A DNA stretch of 64,000 bases from assembly GCA_963722495.1 (NCBI GenBank), contig CAVRND010000029.1, positions 62,001 through 126,000 on the forward strand, given 5' to 3'. Position 1 is the stretch's first letter. Every line of letters begins with the position of its first letter. The translations under genes were made by a program, and so were the position numbers. The DNA is from Hyphomicrobium_A sp963722495. GTDB lineage: Bacteria; Pseudomonadota; Alphaproteobacteria; Rhizobiales; Hyphomicrobiaceae. Under the pieces are notes generated by a model. It had not been told where the DNA came from, did not search any database, and saw nothing but the letters and a program-made list of their open reading frames with translations. Of this stretch, positions 38,561 to 48,494 are shown piece after piece.

Positions 38561-40210
38561 TCACTCGCTGGAATCCGTGAACGTGTATGAGCCCTGCACG
38601 AGCAGCGCCGCCTGCTCGACGGAGTAGCGCATCGGGACGAGCACCTGGCCGCCGAAGTTCACCCATCCGTCCGACGTCCACATCGTCCAGTAGCGGCCGC
38701 CCACGCCGACGCTCAATTGGTTTGTCACGGCGTACGACAGCATCAGTTCGACCTGTGCACCGGTTCCTTCTCCCCACTCGGGCGACAGCAGGTCGCGAAG
38801 GACATGATCGTCCGTGCCGCGGATGTGCACGTACGGGAGATAGGCCGCATCCGCGGTCAGCTTCAGGTTCGGCGAGATGAAGAAGTCGGCGGCGGCACCC
38901 AGCCGCATTGCCTGCCAGGTGTCATCCTCGGCAATGGCGAATACGCTGACAGGGATCGGGCTGGCGCAATCCGAATTGGGATTGGCGATTTGCGCGCAGC
39001 CGAAGCCCTGCAAGTATTGATGCAGAATGCTGTAGCCGACGAATGGCGCCAGGCGAATGTGTGAATCGCTCCAAACATCATAGCCGACGTCGATGGCGCC
39101 GTAGCGGATGTGATCGTCGGCCTTGGAGATCGTGTTGGAGTAGGGGACGAAGATTGCAAATGGAACGCCCCAGTCCTCGTCGTTGAGCCGGCCCTCGCCG
39201 CTGCCCTTGCCGACGAGTCCTTTCGCCATCCATCCCGACGACGTGTCGAGGCGCGCAAACATTTCGGCGCCATTCGTCCGGTTGTCCCCATACGTGAGCC
39301 GGGAGGCCGGCGAGGCGAGCCCCATTCCCGGGATGCCGAGATCCTTCTGGAACCGCCCCCATCCGTAGGCATAACGGGCGCCGATCTCCAGCGTCGTGCC
39401 ATTGATTGACGGCGGCGGTGCAGGCGGCCAATCGGACGCAGAAGGCTGTGCTTCGCCGATCCGATAGTTGAGGCCAAGCTTGAAGAGGTGCGCGTCCTGC
39501 GAAAAATCCGTCGCGGTCGAGGCGACCGGCGTGAGCGCAGAAGGATCCCCGCTCGGAACGGGTTGGAATAAGCTCTGTGGCGTAGCCAATCCGTTGGAGC
39601 CGAACGACACGTAGTCGTACTCGGCCCGCATCGACCAGCGCTGCGAGATGGCGCGCTCGGCACCGATGCCGAGCGTCCAACCCCACTGCAACCCGCCCGC
39701 TGACGTTCCGGGCAAGCCCGCCCCGCCGCCTGCCGTCGCGGTGACATCGCTGTGCTGCCAGGCAGCTCCTGCCTTGCCGTAGAGAAGCGTGGCGCGATCG
39801 GCGCCGAGCAACCAGCCGAAGCGCCCGGTGATGGTCCCCACGGCGTCGATGTCGCTGCTGCAGTTGGCGCTGACGTAGAACCCGGAGAAAGCAAAGCAGG
39901 TGTTGGTGCCGAAAAGATCGGCCCAGCTTGCGTCCGCTTCGAGGCCGACCAGCGCCTCGCCGAACTGCCAATTGTAACCCGCTTGGGCGCCGGCGATCGG
40001 CCCCGGTGACCGAACCGTGTCGCCATAGATCGACGGACCAAACGGATCGGCGACGTCGGTAAGTTCCAGCGCACCACCGAGATGGGCGCCGATATAGAAG
40101 CCGCTCCAATTATATTGCGGACCCGAAGGCTGCTGCGCGTGTGCGGCGGCAGCGCTTCCCGCCAGCGCCAGAACACCGGCGCGAAATGCAGCCCTTCCGC
40201 CGTGTCGCAT
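38561..40210 (-). CDS. Outer membrane protein with two fused beta-barrel domains
   Basis: A 549-residue exported protein. The signal peptide (MRHGGRAAFRAGVLALAGSA, cut after AHA) leads into an Omp25/31-type barrel of about 240 residues (YNWSGFYIGAHLGGA, then AQAGYNWQFG and MRAEYDYVSFGSNG). A Pro-rich hinge (DWPPAPPPSING) at about 265 joins it to a second barrel of about 280 residues (TLEIGARYAYGWGRFQKDLG to LVQGSYTFTDSSE), which resembles omptin-like barrels in layout. Two barrels in one chain are uncommon. The frame is intact. It is followed upstream by 474 bases with no convincing gene. Confidence 0.75.
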   Translation of the reverse strand: MRHGGRAAFRAGVLALAGSAAAAHAQQPSGPQYNWSGFYIGAHLGGALELTDVADPFGPSIYGDTVRSPGPIAGAQAGYNWQFGEALVGLEADASWADLFGTNTCFAFSGFYVSANCSSDIDAVGTITGRFGWLLGADRATLLYGKAGAAWQHSDVTATAGGGAGLPGTSAGGLQWGWTLGIGAERAISQRWSMRAEYDYVSFGSNGLATPQSLFQPVPSGDPSALTPVASTATDFSQDAHLFKLGLNYRIGEAQPSASDWPPAPPPSINGTTLEIGARYAYGWGRFQKDLGIPGMGLASPASRLTYGDNRTNGAEMFARLDTSSGWMAKGLVGKGSGEGRLNDEDWGVPFAIFVPYSNTISKADDHIRYGAIDVGYDVWSDSHIRLAPFVGYSILHQYLQGFGCAQIANPNSDCASPIPVSVFAIAEDDTWQAMRLGAAADFFISPNLKLTADAAYLPYVHIRGTDDHVLRDLLSPEWGEGTGAQVELMLSYAVTNQLSVGVGGRYWTMWTSDGWVNFGGQVLVPMRYSVEQAALLVQGSYTFTDSSE

Positions 40211-40684
40211 CCCGTCCCTCAGCAGCGCGATCCCACAGCTTCCTAATGCCGCGATTCGGGCCGTCTTCGAAGAGTTCGGGCGCTTTCACTGGGCGAAGCG
40301 CGTTAATTCAGTGCCAGGAATAACGTTTGCTGATTAATTTGGTTTGGCCGGTCGCCAGCGGCTCCTACCTTCATGGTCCATTCGAAGACGAAGGGCTGCA
40401 AATGTCGATCGCCGCGCTCATCATCTGGTCTGGCCTCATCCTGAGCGCCGAGCTGATGGGCCGCATGTGTATGCCCGGGCGGCGACACGTATCGATCCGC
40501 GCCCGCTAATCCGAAACGTCTCCTAACGATCGCTGCGTTCATTGCCACTGCGCCGACGGGGCAAACTTGTCCCCGCCTCCTCGCGCGAACGCTAGCATTC
40601 GAGCAGTGCTGAAGCGCTGTCTCCAAAAAAGAAACGACGAAGGGATGACGCCTGGATGACCGATGATCCAACGAAGGTGTCAAC
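40211..40684. other. 474-base stretch without a convincing gene
   Basis: Only a 35-codon frame at 40402-40509 (MSIAALIIWSGLILSAELMG) stands out, hydrophobic at its start; it has no clear ribosome binding site. The stretch must hold promoters for the barrel gene on the minus strand and for the gene at 40685. Confidence 0.4.
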
Positions 40685-40891
40685 ATGATCGAACTCGTTC
40701 TTCTCGCCTGCCTCGTCGATGAGCCGGCGAGCTGCCGCGACGTCGGCGTGATGTACTCGGCAGAAAATCTCACTCCTATGCAGTGCCTGATGCAGGCGCC
40801 GCCGCAGATGGCGCGCTGGGTCGGCGAGCATCCCGGTTGGAAGATCATGAAGTGGTCGTGCCGCCGCGCGGGGCGCTACGCGAAGACGTGA
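40685..40891 (+). CDS. Small conserved hypothetical protein
   Basis: A 68-residue protein beginning MIELVLLACLVDEPASCRDV and ending in WKIMKWSCRRAGRYAKT, with four cysteines. The pattern of a short hydrophobic start, paired cysteines, and a WxxEHPxW segment followed by a WxC is one I associate with a family of small rhizobial proteins of unknown role. It may be periplasmic. Confidence 0.6.
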   Translation: MIELVLLACLVDEPASCRDVGVMYSAENLTPMQCLMQAPPQMARWVGEHPGWKIMKWSCRRAGRYAKT

Positions 40892-41061
40892 TACGGACGG
40901 GGGAACAGCTCGGGCGAGGCAAAACGCGAAATGCTTATTCGGGAAAGTTAAGCAGATCATCTTCGTTCGCCTTTGCCCGAGCTGATGTTCTCTTTCTTCC
41001 CGCCGAGCCCATCAAGAGGACCGGTGGGAAACGGCAAGTCCGTAGTGGAGGAGAAAAGGCA

Positions 41062-42879
41062 ATGCGTGCTGCGGTATCAACTGCCCTGTTCGCGGCGATC
41101 GCGCTCGGCAGTCCGGCAATCGCCAATGACGATGTGTTGAAACTTACGAGCGACCCGAACAACTGGGCCTCGCAGAGCGGCGACTACACGCTGCAACGCT
41201 ATTCAAAACTCGATCAGATCAATCGCGACAACGTCAAGGATCTGAAGGTCGCGTGGACGTTCTCCACTGGCGTGCTGCGCGGTCACGAAGGCTCGCCGCT
41301 CGTCATCGGCGATACGCTCTACGCGCACACGCCGTTCCCCAACATCGTCTACGCGCTCGATCTGAACGACGAGAACAAGATCATCTGGAAGTACGAGCCG
41401 AAGCAGGATCCGTCGGTCATTCCGATCATGTGCTGCGATACGGTCAACCGCGGCGTCGCCTACGCCGAAGGCAAGGTCTTCCTCTACCAGGCCGACACCA
41501 CGCTGGTGGCGCTCGACGCCAAGACCGGCAAGGAGCTTTGGAAGACCGTCAACGGCGATACCAAGCGCGGTGAAACGGGCACCAACGCGCCGATCGTGAT
41601 CAAGGATAAGGTGATCGTCGGCATTTCCGGCGCCGAGTTCGGCGTGCAGGGTTACGTCACCGCCTACAATATTGCCGACGGTTCGCGCGCCTGGCGTGCC
41701 TACACGATCGGGCCCGACGACCAGATCCTCTTTGATCCGGAAAAAACGACGTCGCTCGGCAAGCCGGTCGGCAAGAACTCATCGCTGAACACCTGGAACG
41801 GCGAGCAGTGGAAGATCGGTGGCGGCTCGTCCTGGGGCTGGTACTCTTGGGATCCCAAGCTCGACCTCTTCTACTACGGCACCGCCAACCCTTCGACCTG
41901 GAACCCCGCGCAGCGGGCCGGGCCGGATGGCAAGCCGATCGATCAGAAGTGGACGCTGTCGATCATCGCCCGCAAGCCCGAGACAGGCGTCGCCGCCTGG
42001 GCCTATCAGCTGACGCCGTTCGACGAGTGGGACTATGACGGCATCAACGAGTTCATCCTCGTCGACGACCTGGAAGTGAAGGGCAAGGCGCACAACGTGC
42101 TCGTGCACTTCGATCGCAACGGCTTCGGCTACACGCTCGACCGCGAGACGGGTATCCCGCTCGTCGCCGAGAAGTTCGATCCGGCGGTGAACTGGTCGAG
42201 CGGCGTCGACCTCGATCCGAAGAGCCCGCGTTACGGTCGCCCGACGGTGGTTGCGAAGTACTCGACCTTCCTCAACGGACAGGACGTCAACACCACCAAC
42301 GTCGTTCCGGCGGCGCTCGGCACCAAGGACCAGCAGCCGGCTGCCTACTCGCCACTGACCAAGCTGTTCTACGTGCCGACCAACCACGTCGCCATGGACT
42401 ACGAGCCGTTCAAGGTCGAATACGTGGCCGGGCAGCCGTATGTCGGCGCGACGCTGTCGATGTATCCGCCGCAGGGCGACAAGAACCTCGGCAACTTCAT
42501 CGCCTGGGATGCTGCGAAGGGTAAGATCGTCTGGTCGATCCCGGAGAAGTTCTCGGTCTGGTCGGGCGCGCTGGCGACGGCGGGCGGCATCGTCTTCTAC
42601 GGCACGCTCGAAGGTAACTTGAAGGCTGTCGACCAGAAGACCGGCAAGGAGCTGTACAGGTTCCGCACGCCGTCCGGCATCATCGGCAACGTCTTCACCT
42701 ACAGCCACAAGGGCAAGCAGTACGTCGGCGTCTATTCGGGCGTCGGCGGCTGGGCCGGCATCGGCCTCGCTGCAGGCCTCACCAATCCCACCGACGGCCT
42801 GGGTGCTGTCGGCGGCTACGCGGGCCTTTCCCAGTACACCGCACTGGGCGGCTCACTCACTGTCTTCTCGCTGCCATAG
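41062..42879 (+). CDS. xoxF: Lanthanide-dependent PQQ methanol dehydrogenase
   Basis: A 605-residue periplasmic enzyme that oxidises methanol, and often formaldehyde, using PQQ. The eight-bladed propeller repeats (TGKELWK and similar) run throughout. The adjacent cysteine pair MCCD (124-125) touches PQQ. The key motif DEWDYDG has the catalytic Asp324 and, two residues on, Asp326, the extra acid that marks lanthanide-binding XoxF as opposed to calcium-binding MxaF. Other metal ligands fit GAEFG (Glu192) and TANPSTW (Asn276). A signal peptide ends near SPAIAND. GGAGGAGAAAAGG precedes the ATG. No xoxG or xoxJ lies beside it. Confidence 0.95.
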   Translation: MRAAVSTALFAAIALGSPAIANDDVLKLTSDPNNWASQSGDYTLQRYSKLDQINRDNVKDLKVAWTFSTGVLRGHEGSPLVIGDTLYAHTPFPNIVYALDLNDENKIIWKYEPKQDPSVIPIMCCDTVNRGVAYAEGKVFLYQADTTLVALDAKTGKELWKTVNGDTKRGETGTNAPIVIKDKVIVGISGAEFGVQGYVTAYNIADGSRAWRAYTIGPDDQILFDPEKTTSLGKPVGKNSSLNTWNGEQWKIGGGSSWGWYSWDPKLDLFYYGTANPSTWNPAQRAGPDGKPIDQKWTLSIIARKPETGVAAWAYQLTPFDEWDYDGINEFILVDDLEVKGKAHNVLVHFDRNGFGYTLDRETGIPLVAEKFDPAVNWSSGVDLDPKSPRYGRPTVVAKYSTFLNGQDVNTTNVVPAALGTKDQQPAAYSPLTKLFYVPTNHVAMDYEPFKVEYVAGQPYVGATLSMYPPQGDKNLGNFIAWDAAKGKIVWSIPEKFSVWSGALATAGGIVFYGTLEGNLKAVDQKTGKELYRFRTPSGIIGNVFTYSHKGKQYVGVYSGVGGWAGIGLAAGLTNPTDGLGAVGGYAGLSQYTALGGSLTVFSLP

Positions 42880-42913
42880 CGCTTCCTCCGAGGTCTAGGC
42901 CTGCGAGCTACTT

Positions 42914-42949
42914 GGGGCCGGTGCAGACAACTGCATCGGCCCCATTTTT
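42914..42949 (+). terminator. Rho-independent terminator of xoxF
   Basis: GGGGCCGGTGCAG and CTGCATCGGCCCC form a 13-pair stem (one G-T) with loop ACAA, followed by ATTTTT. Confidence 0.88.
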
Positions 42950-42968
42950 GTTCGGGAGCGGTGTGAGG

Positions 42969-43747
42969 CTACGCGGCGTGCGCCAGGCCGGGCAGCGCCG
43001 CAAGGTCGGCGAACCACCGCTGCATGCGCGCATCCTGATAGTCGGCGAAGCCGGCGTATAGCGCACCCGGTGCGGCCTGTGCGGGCAATCCGAGCAGCAC
43101 CTGCTTCAGCTGGCTCTCGAGGTTCGCATCCATATCCGCTCGCACGATGAAAGGCGGTGTCGGCAGATCGTCGAGGCGGGCGAGGATTTTCGTCTGCTCG
43201 AGCGTTTTCCGGGCGCGCCAGCCAAACGTCCTCGTAGACCATCGTGGCATCGATGCTTCCGGCCAGCACGGCGTCGATCTGTCCCTGCCAGGCAGTGACC
43301 GGGAAGGCATCGAAGAAGTCCTTGAGTGCGAACCCTTCGCGGCCGAGCAGGACGGAGGGCGAGAAGTAGCTCGTCGTGCAGTAGGTGTTGATGTAGCCGA
43401 GACGTTTGCCGCGCAGATCGCGCCAGCTCGTGGCCGGGTTATCCTTGGCGACGACGAAGACGCTGCTCTGCGATGGCTGGTGCGTGATCGGCGTCAGCGC
43501 ACTGACGATGCCGCGATAGGGCACATCGCGCAGAAAGAAGCAGTTCGACGACGGCAGATACGAAAAGTCGAACAGCCGCTGGCGAAGCGCCGACGTCAGG
43601 ACATCAAGGTCAGTGTAGCTGGTGATGGCGCAATGCGTGGCCGTGGAGAACGCGGCCCAGCTCGCGTTGTCGAGCGGGAAGTCGAGATTGGCGTCAAACC
43701 CGGCCTCGATCTTCTGGCTGCTTCGTCGTCACAGACGCTTCAGGCAT
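42969..43747 (-). CDS. PhnD-like ABC substrate-binding protein, two frameshifts
   Basis: A COG3221-type binding protein of about 258 residues. The core reads FDFSYLPSSNCFFLRDVPYR, then SVFVVAKDNPATSWRDLRGK and GYINTYCTTSYFSPSVLL, which are typical of phosphate/phosphonate receptors. Extra bases near 43706 and 43220 split the gene; repaired, it starts MPEASVTTKQPEDRG at 43747 and ends LPGLAHAA at 42969. I see no signal peptide, unlike true PhnD, so it may be cytoplasmic. No transporter genes lie nearby. It is divergent from the TonB receptor, whose Zur-like box lies between them. Confidence 0.7.
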
Positions 43748-44006
43748 GGCACATCCTCGCGCTGATCGCTTGTCCTCTTCGAGCCTAGACGCGGGTGGGT
43801 GAATGTTTCCGTACACGCATGAGGCGTGAACGGCAGCGAGCCGCCATCGTGGTTTACGAATTGCGAACCGCGTGACCTTGCCGTCGCTCTGTTTACCAGT
43901 GCGGCGACTTCCGGCCGGCTGTGGCTGGCAGGGCACGCTCCATGAGCACTCTGCCGAAACGCGCAGGAAAACGATTGAGCCTTCCCCGCCGTACGACTAC
44001 TCATTT

Positions 44007-44024
44007 CGGATAGTATAACATCCG
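44007..44024. promoter_or_regulatory. Zur-like operator before the TonB receptor
   Basis: CGGATAGTATAACATCCG is a palindrome with 14 of 18 matches, in an AT-rich patch unlike its surroundings. It resembles the TGTTATA-type sites bound by the zinc repressor Zur. It lies 23 bases before the receptor start codon. Confidence 0.55.
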
Positions 44025-44046
44025 TAGCGTTCTGAGTGAGGCGTAG

Positions 44047-46271
44047 ATGAGAGTTCGCGTATGGGTCGGAGCAGCCGTGGCGGCGGCTGCGCTGATGCCT
44101 TCGAGTGGTGCTATCGCGCAGACGGCAGACGGCACTCTCGAGTTGCCCGCCGTGGTCGTGACGACGGCAAGCCCCGTCGCGAAGCCAGCAAAGAAAAAGT
44201 CGAAGGGCACTTCTACGGCGCCGCAGGCGCCATCCGACGACGCGGCTGCGGCCGCTCCTCCGCCTTCGCTCGGAATACGTCCCGCTTCCCGGCAGCATCG
44301 TCGCCACCGAAGGCGTCTTCGTGCCGGTAACCGTGACGACGCAGCGCGAGCTCGTCACTCAGGGCGGGGCGACGATCACCGACACGCTGCAATTGAAGCC
44401 CGGGATCTCCGGCACCACCTTCGCGCCCGGCGCCGACCGGCCCATCATTCGCGGCCTCGACAGCTATCGCGTGCGCATCCAAGAAAACGGCATCGGAACG
44501 CATGACGTTTCGGCCATCTCCGAAGACCACGCCATTCCGATCGATCCGCTGGCGGCCGATCGCGTCGAGGTCGTGCGCGGCCCGGCGACGCTGCGTTACG
44601 GCAGCCAGGCTATCGGTGGCGTCGTCAGCGTCGAGAACGAGCGCATTCCGACTTTCATCCCCACGGGCGGCTTCACAGGCCGCATCATCGGCGGCTATTC
44701 CTCCGTCGATAACGGCGCCGACGGCGCAATGAGCGCGACGGCCGGATCCGGAGGCGTCGTCGTGCACGCCGACGGCTTCAAGCGCGACGCCGATGACTAC
44801 AGCTCGCCGCGTGGCACGGTGCTCAACAGCTTCGTTCAAAGCGAAGGAGCTTCGGTTGGCGCCTCGCTAGTCGGCACGGACGGTTTCCTGGGCGTCTCCT
44901 ACACACGGTTCGCCAGTCTCTATGGCATCCCCGGCGAGGAAGCCGAGGAAGGCGTCAACCCGCGCATCGATATGGTGCAGGACAAGGTCAATGCGAAGGG
45001 CGAGTGGCGTGTGCGCGATCAGGGCATCGAAGCGATCCGGTTCTGGTTCGGCAGCTCCAACTACGCCCACGACGAGCTCGCCGTTCACGACCCGGAGAAC
45101 GAACCTGGGGTTTTCGAGCTTGGATCGCGCTTCACCAATCGCGAGCAGGAAGGCCGCGTCGAGATCCAGCACTCGCCGTTCCTGACCGGCCTCGGGGAAG
45201 TGAGCGGCGCCGTGGGGGTGCACTTCGACAATCGCAAGACGCAAGGCGAAAGTTTCGAAGGCGACTCGCTGCTCGAGCCGGCCCACACGCAAAGCGTCGC
45301 TGCCTTCTGGTTCGAGGAGCTGGCACTCACGTCGCAGCTGCGCGTCCAGGCGGCGACGCGCGTGGAAAGCACCACGGTCGACGGCACGGGCTGGGCGGAC
45401 GTAACCGATCCTGCCGCGCCTGTTTTGTTTGCCGGAGAGCGTTCCTTCGCGCCTGTGAGCGGCGGCATCGGCCTCCTCTACGCTCTTCCGCTCGGCATGG
45501 AGGCGCGCCTCAACGGGCAGTACGTGGAGCGTGCGCCCGACGCCGCGGAGCTGTTTTCAAAGGGTATGCACGAGGCGACGGGTACGTTCGAAATCGGCAA
45601 TCCGTTCCTCGGCGAGGAGAAGGCATCGACGATCGAGGCGGGGTTGAAAAAAGCGACGGGTTCGTTCCGCTTCGACGCTTCCGTCTATCACACGAGCTAT
45701 CGCGGCTTCATCTACCGTCAGCTCACCGGCGTGACGTGCGGCACCTTCCTTGCGGATTGCCCTCCTGCAGCTCCGGGCGGCGAGGAGTTCGACCAGGTCG
45801 TATTCCAGCAGCGCGACGCGACGTTCTACGGCGCCGAGCTGTCCGCGCAGTACGATATCGCGCCGATTTGGAACGGCTTGTGGGGTGTCGACGCGCAGTA
45901 CGACTTCGTCCGCGCCCGCTTCGAGGGCGGCGAGAACGTTCCGCGTATGCCTCCGCACCGTCTGGGTGGCGGCGTCTATTATCACGATGCCAGCTGGCTC
46001 GCCCGCGTCGGCGCTGCTGCACGCCTTCGCGCAGGACGAGTTCGGCATCAACGAGATTGCGACCCCCGGCTACACGCTGGTGTCGGCCGAGCTGAGCTAT
46101 ACGACCCTCGTCGGCGCGCCGGACGGCACGAAGTCGGAAGTGACGGTGGGCGTGAAGGGAGAAAATCTCGCCGACGAGGAAGTGCTCAACTCCACCTCGT
46201 TCAAGCGCCGTGAGGACGTGCTGCAACCGGGCGCCAGCGTGCGCGCCTTCGGCATCGTAAAGCTCAACTAG
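44047..46271 (+). CDS. ZnuD-like TonB-dependent receptor, two frameshifts
   Basis: An outer membrane receptor of about 740 residues. The signal peptide (MRVRVWVGAAVAAAALMPSS) is followed by a Lys/Pro-rich linker, the plug domain with GADRPIIRGLDSYRVRIQEN and VEVVRGPATLRYGSQAIGG, and the barrel to residue end FGIVKLN. The plug text matches the ZnuD group, which imports zinc or zinc chelates. Extra bases near 44272 (where removal gives SLGYVPLPGSIVATEG) and near 46015 break the frame. Control by Zur is supported by the palindrome upstream. The TonB box was not identified. Confidence 0.85.
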
Positions 46272-46499
46272 GTCGCCGACCGATTTCCGGGATGGGTAAG
46301 GAACTGCCGAGGAGGTGCTCGGCAGTTCCTCGCGCCTGGATAAGAGCGGGGCTTACCCTTGGCGCAATCTGGCCCGTCGTCCTCCTTGACGGCCGGCCCG
46401 CTTTTCTCGGACCGGCCGCAGGCGAGCCAAATGCGAATTTCATCTGACGATTGGGCTGGTGCGACGCTGGAACTCTCTTCCGCACGTGCCTTCTTGGCG

Positions 46500-46515
46500 G
46501 GATGTTATAATATCC
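46500..46515. promoter_or_regulatory. Zur-like operator before the CobW GTPase gene
   Basis: GGATGTTATAATATCC is a palindrome with 14 of 16 matches and contains ATGTTATAATAT, the core of known Zur sites. It lies 36 bases ahead of the ATG, where a repressor would block transcription. Confidence 0.6.
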
Positions 46516-46551
46516 GGTTTCGAGTTTGGTCAATCTCCCGGAGGCACGCGC

Positions 46552-47807
46552 ATGGATCCAACTCTCTCGAGCCATCTTGAAAGCTCGCCGCCCAAGAAGG
46601 ATGCGCGGCTCCCCGTGACGGTGCTGTCGGGCTTCTTGGGCGCGGGAAAGACGACGCTGCTCAATCACGTCCTCAACAATCGCGAGGGCCGCAAGGTCGC
46701 GGTCATCGTCAACGACATGAGCGAGGTGAATATCGACGCCGAGCTTGTCGGCAAGGGCGGCGCCAACCTCTCGCGTACCGAAGAGACGCTCGTCGAGATG
46801 TCCAACGGGTGCATTTGCTGCACGCTCCGCGATGACTTGCTGAAAGAAGTGCAGCGTCTGGCCGCGGACGGTCGCTACGACTATCTGCTGATCGAATTGA
46901 CCGGCATCGCTGAGCCGCTCCCGTAGCGACGACCTTCGAATTCCGTGATGAGGAGGGCCACAGCCTTTCGGACATCGCGCGCCTCGACACGATGGTGACG
47001 GTGGTCGACGCGGCGAATCTCTTGAAGAACTACTCCTCGTACGATTTCCTTAGCGACCGCGGCGAAACTGCTGGCGAAGACGACGGACGCTCGCTGGTCG
47101 ATCTTCTCGTCGAGCAAATCGAGTTTGCCGATGTCATCCTGCTCAACAAGATCGACGTGGCGACGGCCGAGGAGGTCGCGTCCGCCCGCGGGATCGTGCG
47201 TGCCCTCAACGCCGATGCCCGCATAATCGAGACCAACCGCGCGCAAGTAAGCCTCGGCGAGGTGCTCGATACGGGATTGTTCTCATTCGATGCGGCGCAT
47301 CGGCACCCGACCTGGTTCAAGGAGCTGAACGGATTTCGCGATCACCAGCCGGAGACCGAGGAATATGGCATCTCGAGCTTCGTCTATCGGGCGCGGGGCC
47401 CCTTCGAGCCTTCGAAATTGCACGCCTTCTTCAACAAGAGCTGGCCCGGCGTGATCCGTGCCAAGGGGTTCTTCTGGCTGGCAACACGCCCGCAGTGGGT
47501 CGGTGAGTTGTCCCAGGCCGGCCCGCTCGTGCGCACCGAAGCCATGGGTTACTGGTGGGCCGCAATCCCGAAAAAAAACTGGCCGCAGGATGAGGCTCTC
47601 GTCGGCCGCATCGGCAAAAGCTGGCACGACCTGTGGGGCGATCGCCGGCAGGAGCTTGTCTTCATCGGCAGCAAGGAGATGGACCAAACTGCCATTCGGT
47701 CTGAGCTCGATGGTTGTCTCCTGCAGCTGCCGGGCGGCCATGCCGTCGACAGCAGGGCTTGGTCGAAGCTGCCCGACCCATTCCCCCGGTGGAGCGAAGC
47801 AGCCTGA
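46552..47807 (+). CDS. CobW-family GTPase, probable zinc metallochaperone, one frameshift
   Basis: A G3E GTPase of about 419 residues that, in its zinc-starvation subgroup (YciC, ZigA, ZNG1), is thought to hand zinc to key enzymes. Walker A is LSGFLGAGKTTLLNHVL, the metal-binding CXCC motif is NGCICCTLRDDL, and the base-specificity motif is NKIDV. One base is missing near 46920: adding a C gives AEPLPVATTFEFRDEEG and joins both parts. It is the one single-copy case needing an added base. A Zur-like box and a GGAGG site precede it. Confidence 0.88.
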
Positions 47808-47830
47808 ACACGCCCATGTCGTCGCTACAT

Positions 47831-47870
47831 AAAAGTGAAGGGCGCTCCGGAGTAACCGAAGCGCCCTTCA
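47831..47870 (-). terminator. Terminator between convergent genes
   Basis: TGAAGGGCGCT and AGCGCCCTTCA form a perfect 11-pair stem around a 13-base loop. On the minus strand it is followed by CTTTTA, so it mainly ends the secreted protein gene at 47891; on the plus strand it may also end the CobW gene. Confidence 0.75.
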
Positions 47871-47890
47871 AGCCGATGGGCGTAGTACTT

Positions 47891-48235
47891 CTACTTGCTC
47901 GGTGCAGTGGTGGCCGGTCCGGACTTGCCGCCCGCGTCGCCGGGGACGTTAGACTCATCCGAACCCGCAGCGTTGGAGTTCGTGCCTCCAGCCGGGCTGT
48001 TGGGATCCATCTTGTCGGAGCCGCTCACGCCAGCGCCGGCGCCTTCCGAAGCAGAGCCGGCCGCGGGGCCGTTCTTGCTGCCGGTGTCACCCTTGACTCC
48101 AGGCTTCGATGTACCGCCCGTGCCGGGCTGATACTGCTGCGTGCCGTTGGTGCTCTTGTCCGTGGTGCTGTCCTGGGCCGCGGCTGGCAGGGCCAGCGCC
48201 ATCAGGGCTGCAAAGCCCACTGCAATCGCTTTCAT
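47891..48235 (-). CDS. Secreted Gly/Ser/Thr-rich hypothetical protein
   Basis: A 114-residue protein with a clear signal peptide (MKAIAVGFAALMALALPAAA) and a mature chain that is almost only Gly, Ser, Thr, Asn, Pro and charged residues, hence disordered. GGGAG stands upstream of the ATG. Rhizobial genomes often encode such proteins; the role is unknown, possibly envelope or stress related. Confidence 0.65.
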   Translation of the reverse strand: MKAIAVGFAALMALALPAAAQDSTTDKSTNGTQQYQPGTGGTSKPGVKGDTGSKNGPAAGSASEGAGAGVSGSDKMDPNSPAGGTNSNAAGSDESNVPGDAGGKSGPATTAPSK

Positions 48236-48341
48236 TACGGAACTCCCTTTTTGTTGTTGTGCCGCTGCAAAACGCGACCGCGCGCGACGCGTTCCGGCTG
48301 CGTCGCAGTAAATCCTCCCTGCGCGGCGGGCGAGGTGGATT

Positions 48342-48494
48342 ATGAGCAGCGAGCGCCCGCCAACCCGGCTTGATTTCACGCTGATGATATTGCGAGCCCT
48401 GGCCGCGAGCGCGTGGTGCGCGTCGATGGATGATCTCGACGACCTCCTCTCCGGCGCCGGTGGCACCCCGGCGAGATGTCGCAGGCCTCGTTGA
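48342..48494 (+). CDS. Small hypothetical protein (50 residues)
   Basis: ATG 48342 follows GAGGTGG at good spacing and gives MSSERPPTRLDFTLMILRAL and later MDDLDDLLSGAGGTP. The regular leucine and acidic spacing suggests two short helices. No family recognised; may be a chance frame. Confidence 0.35.
   Translation: MSSERPPTRLDFTLMILRALAASAWCASMDDLDDLLSGAGGTPARCRRPR

Noticed and set aside
40402..40509. 35-codon hydrophobic frame
   Set aside because: No ribosome binding site, no homologue known to me, and too short to support alone.
42969..43747. XoxJ, the periplasmic partner of XoxF
   Set aside because: Position next to xoxF invited the call, but the sequence is PhnD-like, lacks a signal peptide and is on the opposite strand.
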